From IMG/VR virus record IMGVR_UViG_3300023118_000002, positions 1 to 60,247 of that record: DNA of 60,247 nt. The stretch is one strand, 5' to 3'. The notes beneath the pieces are model-generated. The model ran no database searches. It saw only the letters and a list, made by a program, of their open reading frames with translations, and was not told the origin of the DNA. The position numbers and the translations under genes are program-made. Numbering within the stretch: position 1 is the stretch's first letter; the number at the start of each line of letters is the position of its first letter. Below, in pieces: positions 46,739 through 55,233 of the stretch. This DNA comes from a virus.

Positions 46739-47111
46739 CAATGCCTCCTTCTAGTCCAGTTAGGTTTTCCCACGAGTGGGGGGTCTCAGCATCGATATGG
46801 GTTGCCGGGAAAGTGCACCCTAGAATTCCACAAGGGTGTTCAGGAGTACCTGCCTGAGGCCGCTCGATCTCGTTGCGAGTATCCACATCGAAGTGAATGG
46901 TTCCGTGAGTAAACTGTGCATGAATGCCGAGGTTGAAAATATCCTCATCACACTCAGAGCAGTCGTACCTACGTATCTCATCGAGGTTTTCTGGGTCGTG
47001 CTTGGGTAGGATCGTGTAGTGAACTACGAGTTCTTCCGGCGTGTTGGCTTCTTTCACAATAGCCTCCACGTCATGGACCTGCTCAAAGAAAGGCTTCTCT
47101 TGATCAGTCAT
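46713..47111 (-). CDS. Hypothetical protein with zinc knuckles (132 aa)
   Basis: Acidic N-terminal half (FEQVHDVEAIVKEANTPEEL), then RYDCSECDEDIFNLGIHAQFTHG (C-x-x-C ... H-x3-H) and HPCGILGCTFPATHID, two knuckle-like sites. The gene overlaps the next by 26 nt. Probable zinc protein; function unknown. Confidence 0.65.
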   Translation of the reverse strand: MTDQEKPFFEQVHDVEAIVKEANTPEELVVHYTILPKHDPENLDEIRRYDCSECDEDIFNLGIHAQFTHGTIHFDVDTRNEIERPQAGTPEHPCGILGCTFPATHIDAETPHSWENLTGLEGGIDGEGRKVS

Positions 47112-47211
47112 CCTTTTTAGCCTTTCTTACCTCGGCTGAACCGATCGCGTAGCCAATAAAGATACACACTATTGCCGTCAGCACCCCTAAGAAGAACGAT
47201 AGGTTCTCCAT
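47104..47211 (-). CDS. 35-aa single-helix membrane microprotein
   Basis: MENLSFFLGVLTAIVCIFIG is one membrane helix, followed by a charged tail (SAEVRKAKKDD). ATG overlaps the upstream TAA (TAATG), and the stop overlaps the next start. This fits the pattern of a micro membrane protein in a dense operon. Confidence 0.55.
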   Translation of the reverse strand: MENLSFFLGVLTAIVCIFIGYAIGSAEVRKAKKDD

Positions 47212-47483
47212 TACTTCTTGAACCCTTGAAACTCGTTGGCCTTTTGGACCCTGTACTGCCCTTCGCCTACGATGATCACGTCACCGACATTGGCAACGCG
47301 CCAGCCCTTCTTGGTACGGACCTTGACACGATGACGGCTCTGGTCGCCATTACCGTCCACGTAATAGATGGCGTCAGCTGCTCCGCCACGCTCATTGATC
47401 CAGTTAGCCAGCTCTAGGAAGTTCTTGACTGTGACCTTAACACCGCGGTCACCATTCTCTAGCTTGCGTGTTTTAATTGCCAT
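47211..47483 (-). CDS. Conserved phage protein paralogous to 46448..46738 (90 aa)
   Basis: The layout helix (NFLELANWINERGGAADAIY), Asp-rich turn (VDGNGDQSRHR), then RVKVRTKKGWRVANVGDVII and VGEGQYRVQKA parallels the WIIRG family protein at 46448. The C-terminal EFYPC block is lost. ATG follows CAAGGAGTATCTC. Function unknown. Confidence 0.7.
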   Translation of the reverse strand: MAIKTRKLENGDRGVKVTVKNFLELANWINERGGAADAIYYVDGNGDQSRHRVKVRTKKGWRVANVGDVIIVGEGQYRVQKANEFQGFKK

Positions 47484-47597
47484 GAGATACTCCTTGATTG
47501 AAATTGAGGAATTGGGTTAAATACCAACCACTAAGCCATTTGCTCGACCCTAAATTCCATTTGATCGAGCAGTTACAGCCGTAATGCTGACACCCAT

Positions 47598-47634
47598 GGG
47601 GCGTGTGAAACTCCATACTATGTTCACACGCCCC
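47598..47634 (-). terminator. Strong terminator hairpin after the ssDNA-binding-like gene
   Basis: Arms 47598-47609 and 47623-47634 (GGGGCGTGTGAA and its complement) form a perfect 12-bp stem with a 13-nt loop, 19 nt after the stop. A second inverted pair (TGCTCGA ... TCGAGCA) lies further on at about 47538-47568. A short gene-free stretch (47484-47652) surrounds both. Confidence 0.8.
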
Positions 47635-47652
47635 ACAAATGATTATCATGAT

Positions 47653-48174
47653 TTAGAAAGGCTCTTCGAGAGGGTTCTCGCGGAACACAACACTAGATTG
47701 CGTACTGCTGATCTTGTTCTCGGGGACCTCTGCATACTTCATCTCGAGCTCGTCTTCCTCGATGGTGAAGTATCCACTACGAAGGTAGGCAGTAATACCC
47801 TGCTTACCGTTGAAGTCATAGTGGTAGGGGTTGACGATCAGGTCGACATTGGTGAGCACAGCCCAGTCCAGCATCGGCATGTCTTCCTCGTCGAGAGTCG
47901 TCTTGTTGCGTGAAGTCACAAGGACCAGACGCGGACGCGGCTCGCTGTTGAAGTTGACCTTGATCTTAAGGAAGGGCTGGGGCTGATCATCGTCATCACG
48001 AGGCTTGAGGTACTTCACGTTCCAGCCATCGGCCTTCATCTGAGTAGCCACATCGTCGTTCAGGAGAACCAGGAAGTTACGCTCTCCCTTGTTGTTGAAC
48101 TGTCCCTCCTTACCCGAGAAGTTACGGATACGGATCTGGACGCCCTCCATAGTGACGTCATCTTTGCGTGCCAT
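47653..48174 (-). CDS. Probable ssDNA-binding protein (173 aa)
   Basis: The pattern VTMEGVQIRIRNFSGKEGQFNNKGERNF, ADGWNVKYLKPRDDDDQPQP, then KTTLDEEDMPMLDWAVLTNVDLIVNPY and GITAYLRSGYFTIEEDELEMKY is that of a conserved protein that I recognise in replication regions of Firmicutes and actinophages. Beta-rich content and position downstream of the polymerase support an OB-fold SSB. The start ATG lies after AAGGAAGACTAAGCAA; the longer frame has no binding site. Role not proven. Confidence 0.7.
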   Translation of the reverse strand: MARKDDVTMEGVQIRIRNFSGKEGQFNNKGERNFLVLLNDDVATQMKADGWNVKYLKPRDDDDQPQPFLKIKVNFNSEPRPRLVLVTSRNKTTLDEEDMPMLDWAVLTNVDLIVNPYHYDFNGKQGITAYLRSGYFTIEEDELEMKYAEVPENKISSTQSSVVFRENPLEEPF

Positions 48175-48178
48175 TTGC

Positions 48179-48529
48179 TTAGTCTTCCTTCTGCAGTTCG
48201 TCGTTCTTTGCGATTGCCTTGTGCGCCCACATGGACGCTTCCTCGAGTGCGGTCTGAGCAAGGTCTGCTTCACGAGACTTACCGAGACGACGGTTCAATC
48301 CCTTAGCAAAGCCCTTGAAGTTCTCTCGCAGTTCAGCGTGCTGAGCAGTACTATTGTTCGGACCCTCGATGGTCGCCTTGTGGAAACCAAAGCGGTTCTC
48401 GATCTCGTCATCGCTAAGCAGGGTGTTCTCGAACTGCACCACCTCGATACCTTCGGGAAGAGGCTGTCCCGCCGGCCAGATCGGCTCCTGGGGCTGCCCA
48501 ACCGGGCTCTGGGTGTTGAATTCACTCAT
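48179..48529 (-). CDS. Acb2/Tad1-type cyclic-nucleotide sponge, putative anti-CBASS/anti-Thoeris protein (116 aa)
   Basis: Residues ~38-113 form a hairpin domain: LSDDEIENRFGFHKAT, HAELRENFKGFAKGLNRRL, SREADLAQTALEEASMWAHKAIAKN. The pattern I-x-x-R-[FY], then L-R-x-x-x-x-x-[FL]-A, then S-R-E-x-x-L-A-x-T-x-L-E-E-A-x-M-W-A-x-x-A-I-A-[RK]-N is the Acb2/Tad1 hairpin family that sequesters cyclic oligonucleotide or gcADPR signals. I infer that it protects this phage against CBASS or Thoeris. The N-terminal ~37 residues are a Pro-rich extension. It lies between the SSB-like gene and a small gene. Confidence 0.8.
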   Translation of the reverse strand: MSEFNTQSPVGQPQEPIWPAGQPLPEGIEVVQFENTLLSDDEIENRFGFHKATIEGPNNSTAQHAELRENFKGFAKGLNRRLGKSREADLAQTALEEASMWAHKAIAKNDELQKED

Positions 48530-48764
48530 CAGTTTTCTCCTTTGTTTTGTTGATTACATCTTCGGCTCGGTCAGCATCAAGCACTACTGTACTAAACCCG
48601 ACCAAACTTTCGCTCAGTAGTTCGGAGATGGCATTACCCTCATTAATCTCCATGAGAATATGCACACCATCGCCGTCTACACTTTCGACTTTTGCCTTAC
48701 CGATCGTGGCGCCTCCCTGATAATAGAGAGGCACCCAACCTTCAGCGTCTTTTCCGTCTAGCAA
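48522..48764 (-). CDS. Hypothetical protein (about 80 aa, start uncertain)
   Basis: The frame contains EGWVPLYYQGGATIGKAKVE and a beta-rich, acidic C-terminus. The upstream gene (48742..49014) covers its first part. TTG at 48764 lies behind AGAAGGCGAGTCGAC, whereas the ATG at 48818 has no Shine-Dalgarno sequence, so I prefer the TTG. Function unknown. Confidence 0.5.
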   Translation of the reverse strand: MLDGKDAEGWVPLYYQGGATIGKAKVESVDGDGVHILMEINEGNAISELLSESLVGFSTVVLDADRAEDVINKTKEKTDE

Positions 48765-49014
48765 GTCGACTCGCCTTCTTTCGTAACTTATCCGCCCGCT
48801 TTTGGTGCGCCGCGGCATAACCACGCATGTCGTCTGCACGATGCAGATGCCAATCCTGTTCTTTTTGTACGTCAGCGAGCTTCATGAAAGCTACGTCGAA
48901 ACGCTCGCTCCACTGGTTAGCTAGTTCTACCTCTTGTATCGCTTTAGCCTCCAGCTCTCTTGCTTGATTGCGCTCAGCAGCTTCTTGAGCGAGGAGATCA
49001 TACGCTGTGTCCAT
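48742..49014 (-). CDS. Coiled-coil basic protein (90 aa)
   Basis: An alpha-helical protein, acidic first (EAAERNQARELEAKAIQEVE) and very basic at the end (RADKLRKKASRLARRKRR). The ATG follows GAAGGAACAGTC. The basic tail suggests nucleic-acid binding. It overlaps the 48927..49127 frame by 88 nt. Confidence 0.6.
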   Translation of the reverse strand: MDTAYDLLAQEAAERNQARELEAKAIQEVELANQWSERFDVAFMKLADVQKEQDWHLHRADDMRGYAAAHQKRADKLRKKASRLARRKRR

Positions 49015-49127
49015 GACTGTTCCTTCTTTCCATGACGGGGGTAATATTTTGCAGTCCCCTCAGTCACTTGAACGTCGAGGAGACGGTTGAACTCTTGTCG
49101 TTTAGCTTCTACAGAACTGCTGTCCAT
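48927..49127 (-). CDS. Hypothetical basic protein (66 aa), overlapping frame
   Basis: GGAG 7 nt before the ATG supports this frame, and it follows the previous gene by overlap. It is helical and basic (SLKKLLSAIKQESWRLKRYKR). The 88-nt overlap with the next gene is unusually long; both may be real, or this may be a shadow frame. I keep it at low confidence. Confidence 0.4.
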   Translation of the reverse strand: MDSSSVEAKRQEFNRLLDVQVTEGTAKYYPRHGKKEQSWTQRMISSLKKLLSAIKQESWRLKRYKR

Positions 49128-49525
49128 ACCACTGCTCCAATCACGATCAGGGCGTCAAACACGACGCCATATAGAATACCTCGCCAAAGCCACTTACGCT
49201 TGTCTTCACGACGCTGGTTGTGACTCAGATCGTTCATAGCAAGAACAAGAGCCGCGGCTTTGACCTGCTGCATACTTCTAATCGACTGAACCGCATGACC
49301 CATTAGATGACGCATACCGCCTTTGAGATCGTGATCGGCGTCATAACCCAGATCTTCTATCTGCCGAATCCTTTCAGACATGACGTAGTAGTTCCACTGG
49401 TCCGCGTTCATCGTATCGACAGGCGGGATGTCTTTATACTCAGTGCAAGTACAATTACTAATCAAACAACGAGTGTCACCTTCTGCATGGTATGCGGTTT
49501 TATGCATACAGTTTGCACACCTCAT
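49109..49525 (-). CDS. Zinc-knuckle and membrane-anchor protein (138 aa)
   Basis: The N-terminus MRCANCMHKTAYHAEGDTRC and NCTCTEY has CxxC and CxC zinc sites; a helical middle (ERIRQIEDLGYDADHDLKGG) leads to a C-terminal membrane helix (GILYGVVFDALIVIGAVVW). It is thus a tail-anchored zinc protein. ATG overlaps the polymerase stop (ATGA), so it is translated directly after the polymerase. Confidence 0.65.
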   Translation of the reverse strand: MRCANCMHKTAYHAEGDTRCLISNCTCTEYKDIPPVDTMNADQWNYYVMSERIRQIEDLGYDADHDLKGGMRHLMGHAVQSIRSMQQVKAAALVLAMNDLSHNQRREDKRKWLWRGILYGVVFDALIVIGAVVWTAVL

Positions 49526-52500
49526 GATACGAACCATTCCACATCACCGAACTTGGCAATATTGTCCTTGGCATCGTCAACCAGATGATCGAAGTAACGC
49601 ATGTCGATTGACTTCTCCAACCCCATGGTCTTTACCATCTCAGACTCGAGCCACAAATATCCCGTAGCTCCGGTAGCCGAATGGAACTTCCCATCCTTCT
49701 CACGCTGAAGCAGTCCACCACCCTCAGTTACAGGGCAGAAGACTCCGGTCTTACCAACGAAACGCTTGTTGTCATTAGCGAGGGCCATCATCTCCTTGTC
49801 ATTAGTGAAGTCAAGCCAAAGACTCGTCTGGACCGACTTGGTCTCACACTTGTCCTTAAAGAGAATGTTCTGATGCGTGAAGAGCTTCTTGAAGACGTAC
49901 GGGTGCTTAAACTGCGCTCCCGTGGCATCCCATTCAGCCGGCTTACGTCCGTCAGTTTTCTTACCCACGAACACCGCGTCATTGACAAGACAGATCTTTT
50001 CGTAAGTTGCCTCGTGCTCGAACTCGTATCCGTAGTTCTGACCGAACTCCATGACAGCGTCGATGATGGTCTTAGGATCAGTATCCTTGGGCACCACAAT
50101 CTTGATCGAGTCGGTCTTGATGTGAATGACCTGGTAGCCGAACTCCTGCACCATCTGCTTGCAGAGAATCATGAAGAGAGCTCCACGCTTTGCCACAATG
50201 TTGTCGACATTGCGAGGATCACGGAATGCGTTTTCAAACTTCTGCATGGTGAGCCCGTAAACGATGTTGATAACAATCTTAAGCGCGTATGCCAGAGCGT
50301 CAGAACCAGAAGTGTCCTCGAGGTACTTGGCAAGCCGTCCACCAAACATTTCCCTAGCCTCGTCGAAGTTCTTACGCTTAATAGCGATACGAGCCTTCTT
50401 GATTTCGGCATAGTTCTTGGTGTACTCATCTCCAAAGAGGTTGAGCAGCTCGATCGAGGTCGGATGCATAGATGCAACGTCCAGGAGCACAACGTTCTCG
50501 TACATACCTGGCTCGGCATAAACGTACCCACCTTCACCTGTGATCTCACCATGGAAAGTCGACTTACCACTCTCAAAGGTGTATCCGGGGAATTCATCAG
50601 CAAGGTTCGTATAAACGAATTCCTCCTGCGGCCGACGGTTCTCACCGAAGACAATACGAGCCGCGTGCTGCTGAGTAGTAGCGTTAGCCGAAAGACCGGA
50701 AAGCTCAGACAGAATCTGACGAGCAATGAAGTCTTCCTTACGAGCATCAAACACTGCCTCAGTTGCGCGCACATCGTTTTCACAATATGCTGCAATCTGA
50801 TCCCACATGTCTTCTGGCGCTGGCTTGTCCCATGGAATACTCATCTCAACGTGAGGAATATCCAGATCGACTTCCCACTTCTTCAAGCTCTTCTTCTCAT
50901 TTGCGAAGTCAAAGACGTCGGTATAAGAGAGGTTGTAGGCTTCACCGAAGGTGGCATTCGGTACGTTGCTGATCAGCTTCTGACTGAGCTTGTAAAGCCG
51001 CTCGTTGTCATAACCAAGATAGCGAGCATACAGAATGTGATTGTCGTACTTCCGGTTGTTGAACCCGACGAGACGAAACTTGAGAAGTTGCTCGACCTCT
51101 GCAGGTGATGGGTTGATCATGGTAGTGACGTTCTCAGCACCATAATACTTCCAGCAGATCATGAAGAGGTTGGAATATACCTCAAGGTCAAAGATGACGA
51201 TTGGTACTTCCTTAACCTCCTCTTCAACATCCTCATACTTCTCTTCCGACACCTCAGAAGCAAACTTCATCTGAGCTACCAGACGCATAGCCGGCAACGC
51301 TTGGTTGGTCGAGTTTCCTGCAAAGGCAAGGATCTTGTTACGCATGTCAGTCACGTCATAGACGAGGTCTGAGGCATACGCATCTTCTAGAATCTTATGA
51401 ATGAAGTCCACACTAGATTTGGTACCAGGATGAATCTCCTTCCGCAGGTTCCGGTCGATCAATTCCCGGAGAGCTTTCTCCGACTTGATCTGGTCTGAAT
51501 TCATCACTTTTTTCTCCTTGGTTGGAAGTGCTCCAGGATGGAGAGTTGCCACGGGTATATTGTTACACCGAGACAATCTTCTACGAAGGCTTGCATCTCC
51601 ATTAAAGACTTTGACTTCGATTCCATCGTCGTAGACCGACGAGAGTTCCGAGACGTCTCCGTCATAGATATAGTGGAGGTGGATGCCCGCGCCACTCTTG
51701 GAGAACTCCGCGTATGTGCTAGGCCACGAGCTCGCTTTCTCGAGGCTCCTTTCCGCGCTTTTTTCACCGGTTGCATCCCTCAAATCGAAGTCGATCACAA
51801 TATGATTCTGCGGTACCTTAACGTAATGCTCTTGGGTAGTGTCAAGATCCTGCAGCATAGTATGGACTACTTTAGAATCGGCAGGAATATACTCTTTACC
51901 ATCCTTACCGATCCTCGGGTTGTTCGTCCAGAACTTCATGTAACCGTCGTCGTTCACAGAATACTGCGCCGGCATGGTTGCCATCTCACGATCGAACAGG
52001 CTTTCGGTTTCGTCCATTACCAAAGAGAACACTCGAGCTTCCTCGACATGCTTCTGTGACTTGAACTTGTCAGCAGTAAACCCGGTGTACCAGCTGCGAC
52101 TGCGTGTTCCATCCTCTGCAATGTGAACGTCTTCGAAGTTCTCGAAGTAATTCTTAAGCTCCTCACGGAACTTGTACATCGGCATAGAGAATGAGAGATC
52201 AGCTTCTTTAACGTAATCCTTGTACAGATCGAAAGCTCTTTTGAGACTAATTCCCTCCGGGTCTTTTAGGTCCTCCCAATGCCACTCAACGAAGTTGAAG
52301 AACACGTCAGTTTGCAACATCATGTCCTCCGGCACATACCCCGAGTAGTAATCCTTACCCATGTTGCGATAAACCTCGAGGGCGTGAGACGCAATTGCCC
52401 CAAGCTCGAACTCAATACGCGACATAAGTGCCTGATACTTACGAGGACTAACCTTGTTACCCGTAGGCTTCACGTCGATGAGACGACGCAACAGACCGCT

Positions 52501-53358
52501 CTTCGAGTCCGTAATCTTCACAGGCTTGTTAGTACCCATGAAGAGGAAGGCGTTGAAGAACATGTCATACGAAGGCTTGTACTTCTCGTTTACATTCATT
52601 ACCTCATGCGAGACAATAGAGTTGAGAGTGGTGTTGTCTTCGATTTTGGAGAGGTCGCCATCATGCTGTATCGCCACAAGCGGGTTGCTTTTGAAGGCTT
52701 CAGTGGCAAAGGCATTGTTATTACCAGTGAGCTGCTTGGCATTGAAGGTAACGAAATATCCTTCAGTGAGCTTTTGCAGGATGAGTAGGAAGGTAGACTT
52801 ACCAGTACCAGCGGCTCCGTAAAGAACAACAAATTTCTGGATCTGTTTAGCATCTCCGGCAATAATAGCTCCGAGAGCCCACTCAAGCTTGGCTCTCTCA
52901 TCAGGAGAGTATAGCGTTCCAATGAGCTCATCGTATGCTGAGTAATCTCCGGGTTGTAATGAATATGCCAGTCGTCTTGAAACATAGTCTTCTTTTTTCA
53001 CCTCCGTATTAGCAAATGTCAGGTCCACGTCAAGCTGTGTGCTGTTGTCACTAAGATGTCCGATGTAATTCCTGAATTGCAACCACGTATTCGTGCTGAA
53101 GTTGCCCAGGTACTTACGATGAACTTCCGTAACTGGTTCGGTGGTTACCTCATAAGCTTTAATATCCTCGTCTACTAGACGCTGAACATCGTACTCATCG
53201 GTTGACCAAAGACCCTTTGCTTCGTCCCAGATGGCATAGAAACTCCGGCCTCGGACCATAAGATCCTTGGAACGGATGACCTTGAAGTCAGGATATACCT
53301 CAACAACTCCAAGCTTTTTGCCTTCTAGCGGCCGCTCCTTAATTTGATCGAAATCCAT
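49522..53358 (-). CDS. Fused SF3 helicase, PrimPol and family B DNA polymerase (1278 aa)
   Basis: Three replication modules are joined. (1) Residues ~1-480: SF3/D5-type helicase with Walker A GAAGTGKST (181-189) and FLFMGTNKP / LLRRLIDVKPTG sensor blocks. (2) ~490-650: archaeo-eukaryotic PrimPol, VIDFDLRDATG (DxD) and SGAGIHLHYIY (sGxHxH). (3) ~720-1278: polymerase B with exonuclease motifs IFDLEVY, FNNRKYDNHILY and YCENDVRA, and polymerase motifs DVASMHPTSI (A), KIVINIVYG (B) and IKTDSI (C). One chain could unwind, prime and extend. Other phages usually encode these in two or three genes. Confidence 0.9.
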   Translation of the reverse strand: MDFDQIKERPLEGKKLGVVEVYPDFKVIRSKDLMVRGRSFYAIWDEAKGLWSTDEYDVQRLVDEDIKAYEVTTEPVTEVHRKYLGNFSTNTWLQFRNYIGHLSDNSTQLDVDLTFANTEVKKEDYVSRRLAYSLQPGDYSAYDELIGTLYSPDERAKLEWALGAIIAGDAKQIQKFVVLYGAAGTGKSTFLLILQKLTEGYFVTFNAKQLTGNNNAFATEAFKSNPLVAIQHDGDLSKIEDNTTLNSIVSHEVMNVNEKYKPSYDMFFNAFLFMGTNKPVKITDSKSGLLRRLIDVKPTGNKVSPRKYQALMSRIEFELGAIASHALEVYRNMGKDYYSGYVPEDMMLQTDVFFNFVEWHWEDLKDPEGISLKRAFDLYKDYVKEADLSFSMPMYKFREELKNYFENFEDVHIAEDGTRSRSWYTGFTADKFKSQKHVEEARVFSLVMDETESLFDREMATMPAQYSVNDDGYMKFWTNNPRIGKDGKEYIPADSKVVHTMLQDLDTTQEHYVKVPQNHIVIDFDLRDATGEKSAERSLEKASSWPSTYAEFSKSGAGIHLHYIYDGDVSELSSVYDDGIEVKVFNGDASLRRRLSRCNNIPVATLHPGALPTKEKKVMNSDQIKSEKALRELIDRNLRKEIHPGTKSSVDFIHKILEDAYASDLVYDVTDMRNKILAFAGNSTNQALPAMRLVAQMKFASEVSEEKYEDVEEEVKEVPIVIFDLEVYSNLFMICWKYYGAENVTTMINPSPAEVEQLLKFRLVGFNNRKYDNHILYARYLGYDNERLYKLSQKLISNVPNATFGEAYNLSYTDVFDFANEKKSLKKWEVDLDIPHVEMSIPWDKPAPEDMWDQIAAYCENDVRATEAVFDARKEDFIARQILSELSGLSANATTQQHAARIVFGENRRPQEEFVYTNLADEFPGYTFESGKSTFHGEITGEGGYVYAEPGMYENVVLLDVASMHPTSIELLNLFGDEYTKNYAEIKKARIAIKRKNFDEAREMFGGRLAKYLEDTSGSDALAYALKIVINIVYGLTMQKFENAFRDPRNVDNIVAKRGALFMILCKQMVQEFGYQVIHIKTDSIKIVVPKDTDPKTIIDAVMEFGQNYGYEFEHEATYEKICLVNDAVFVGKKTDGRKPAEWDATGAQFKHPYVFKKLFTHQNILFKDKCETKSVQTSLWLDFTNDKEMMALANDNKRFVGKTGVFCPVTEGGGLLQREKDGKFHSATGATGYLWLESEMVKTMGLEKSIDMRYFDHLVDDAKDNIAKFGDVEWFVS

Positions 53359-53382
53359 TGGGCCTCCTTTCAGGAGCGTTTG

Positions 53383-53928
53383 CTATACATTGATGTTCTC
53401 CATCAAGTATTGGGACATTTGGTACCATATCTCGACTTCCCGCTGGTCGTGTCCAGGGTGTCGAAGAGGGAACAACCCCTCACTTCCATCTGCTCGATAG
53501 GTGCGGTTGACGACTCCACGAATAAGTTCGTCAATTTCAATCTGGACCTGGTCGTTAAACATCTCATCGACGTAACGACGCAGGTCCAGATTATCCATTA
53601 ATCTCCAGAACCAATAGTCGGTACCCATCTGGGTCTCGAAATCCATTCTGCCGGCGAGGGCGACGACCATCTCAAGGAAACTGCATGGCTCTGATAGCCA
53701 CATCCCATCGACGTCGCCGCCCTCTTCCTCATCTACAAATCGCTGGCGCAAGTCCAGACCATCGTAGAGTCGGTTGTCATCATTAGGAATGAACCAGCTG
53801 AACTCAACCTTGTAAAGCTGCACGCACAGAAGCCAATGACTCCTTGCCGGATTACGCTGAGTGTCTGGTTCAAGTTGACGGTGTAGCCAGGTTAGATACC
53901 GCTCATCGAGTGTTCCATTAGTCGCCAT
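53383..53928 (-). CDS. Conserved protein with IPNDDNR-DGLDLR signature (181 aa)
   Basis: The motif FSWFIPNDDNRLYDGLDLRQRF, then EPCSFLEMVVALAGRMD, YWFWRLMDNLDL and GLFPLRHPGHDQREVEIWYQM is characteristic of a phage protein that I recognise from many genomes of Firmicutes phages; no function is established. It lies right downstream of the polymerase fusion and near the other shared families. Confidence 0.8.
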   Translation of the reverse strand: MATNGTLDERYLTWLHRQLEPDTQRNPARSHWLLCVQLYKVEFSWFIPNDDNRLYDGLDLRQRFVDEEEGGDVDGMWLSEPCSFLEMVVALAGRMDFETQMGTDYWFWRLMDNLDLRRYVDEMFNDQVQIEIDELIRGVVNRTYRADGSEGLFPLRHPGHDQREVEIWYQMSQYLMENINV

Positions 53929-54733
53929 CACTCTCCCGCATCTTGAGCGGCTTCGTCATCATCCGCTTCATTTCATCCTCTGGGATGATGTTAAGGACCA
54001 CACGGGTGTACGTCCGGTCGTCACGAGTGACCTCGTAGTCGTTCTCCTGACGCTCGTCACGGATATAGACCTGGTTCTCGTCGGTAGTTCCCTGGCCCCA
54101 CTTCTGATCGAAGAGCTCACCCAGAACTTGCTTGGGGTTCGGAACGATCTGCTCACTCGAGTCGATGAGCGTCTCATCCCCTTCGAAATATGTCAGCTCG
54201 AGCTTCGAGTAAGGGCTTTCGCTCTCCATGTACTCGTCGATCGAGATGACATACGGACCGTTGGGATCACGAACCGTTGTGAAGCTGGGCACAGAAGGCA
54301 CCGGAATATCCGCGTCAGCATCAACGTCGTCTACCTGGCCCGGGAAAGTAACTCCGCCGTAAGGAACAGTCTGACTCTTGAACTTCTCGATGATGCCCTT
54401 GACGTCTACCTGATTCTCAGGATCGTCATCATCAGACTCCGTCGGCTTCGGATCTGCCGAGTCGTACTCATCGATCACACCTGGATCTTCAAGAGGCTGC
54501 TCATGCTCGAGCGGACCGGTCTCCGGGTGAAGCTCAGCAACGGCCGATTCCGGAGTTGCATAGGGACCAGTCTTGTTGGCGCGATGAATATCGTCAATCC
54601 AGTCAGCCCGGATCTCTTCGACTGCTTTGTTGAAGCCCTTGGTTGCCCGGCGCATCGCTGCGAAATATCCGATGCCGAAACCGGCTCCCAGTCCTGCCGC
54701 GACAAGACCAGCGTATTTAAGTTTGATGTTCAT
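53918..54733 (-). CDS. Membrane-anchored acidic protein with conserved C-terminal domain (271 aa)
   Basis: An N-terminal membrane helix (YAGLVAAGLGAGFGIGYFAA) precedes a long acidic linker (residues ~50-150). The C-terminal ~100 residues have ISIDEYMESESPYSKLELTYFEGDETLIDSS and NQVYIRDERQENDYEVTRDDRTYTRVVL, a domain that I recognise from conserved phage membrane proteins of Firmicutes and actinobacteria. It overlaps the next gene by 11 nt. Function unknown. Confidence 0.8.
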   Translation of the reverse strand: MNIKLKYAGLVAAGLGAGFGIGYFAAMRRATKGFNKAVEEIRADWIDDIHRANKTGPYATPESAVAELHPETGPLEHEQPLEDPGVIDEYDSADPKPTESDDDDPENQVDVKGIIEKFKSQTVPYGGVTFPGQVDDVDADADIPVPSVPSFTTVRDPNGPYVISIDEYMESESPYSKLELTYFEGDETLIDSSEQIVPNPKQVLGELFDQKWGQGTTDENQVYIRDERQENDYEVTRDDRTYTRVVLNIIPEDEMKRMMTKPLKMRESDGD

Positions 54734-55149
54734 TACTTCTTCTCCTGAGTTTTGGTAGCCGGCTTGCGACGGGGGTTTCTTTTGACTGGCGGTTTGCTCG
54801 GCTCCATGTTTTTCCGAAGCTCCTGCAAGGCGGGGTTATCCCGAAATGGAGTTTGAGTGAGGTGCTCTTTTGGAACGTAAGGCATCTTCTTAAGACCACC
54901 TTCTTTTGGTATGATGAACTCTCGCGCTACTTCATCGGTGAAGACTTCGTCACCAATCTGCTCAAGGTTCTTGAGAAAGAGCTCATGGTCAAACTTAGTT
55001 CCGTCAGGCGCAGGAATATGCTTGACAGGTGCCTCTACGAGATTCTTGGTGTCCTTCATGGCCTCAGTCAATTCTTTGATCTGAGCAGAAGTCTTAAGAG
55101 TATCCTCACTGAATTTATTTGGTCGGGGTTTGGGCTTCGGAATTTCCAT
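54733..55149 (-). CDS. Hypothetical protein with basic C-terminus (138 aa)
   Basis: A soluble charged protein (EIPKPKPRPNKFSEDTLKTS; LTEAMKDTKNLVEAP; LEQIGDEVFTDEVAREF) ending in a basic Pro-rich tail (KPPVKRNPRRKPATKTQEKK). ATG ATG after AAGGAGAGA mark the start. It lies in the conserved membrane-protein operon between two families known from other phages. Confidence 0.6.
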   Translation of the reverse strand: MEIPKPKPRPNKFSEDTLKTSAQIKELTEAMKDTKNLVEAPVKHIPAPDGTKFDHELFLKNLEQIGDEVFTDEVAREFIIPKEGGLKKMPYVPKEHLTQTPFRDNPALQELRKNMEPSKPPVKRNPRRKPATKTQEKK

Positions 55150-55169
55150 CATTCTCTCCTTGTAAAGTG

Positions 55170-55210
55170 AGAGGCCGCAACGATACTTTTCAAATAGCAT
55201 TGCGGCCTCT
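55170..55210 (-). terminator. Terminator hairpin after the DUF6353-like gene
   Basis: Arms 55170-55180 and 55200-55210 (AGAGGCCGCAA and its complement) form a perfect 11-bp stem with a 19-nt loop, 24 nt after the stop of 55234..56130. No T-run follows on the minus strand. Confidence 0.65.
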
Positions 55211-55233
55211 GTGTAACTTTGAACTGCTAGTGA

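Noticed and set aside
49681-51108. A 475-codon plus-strand frame opposite the DNA polymerase domain
   Set aside because: The minus strand encodes complete polymerase B motifs. The plus-strand frame has no recognisable domain and is a shadow of that coding constraint.
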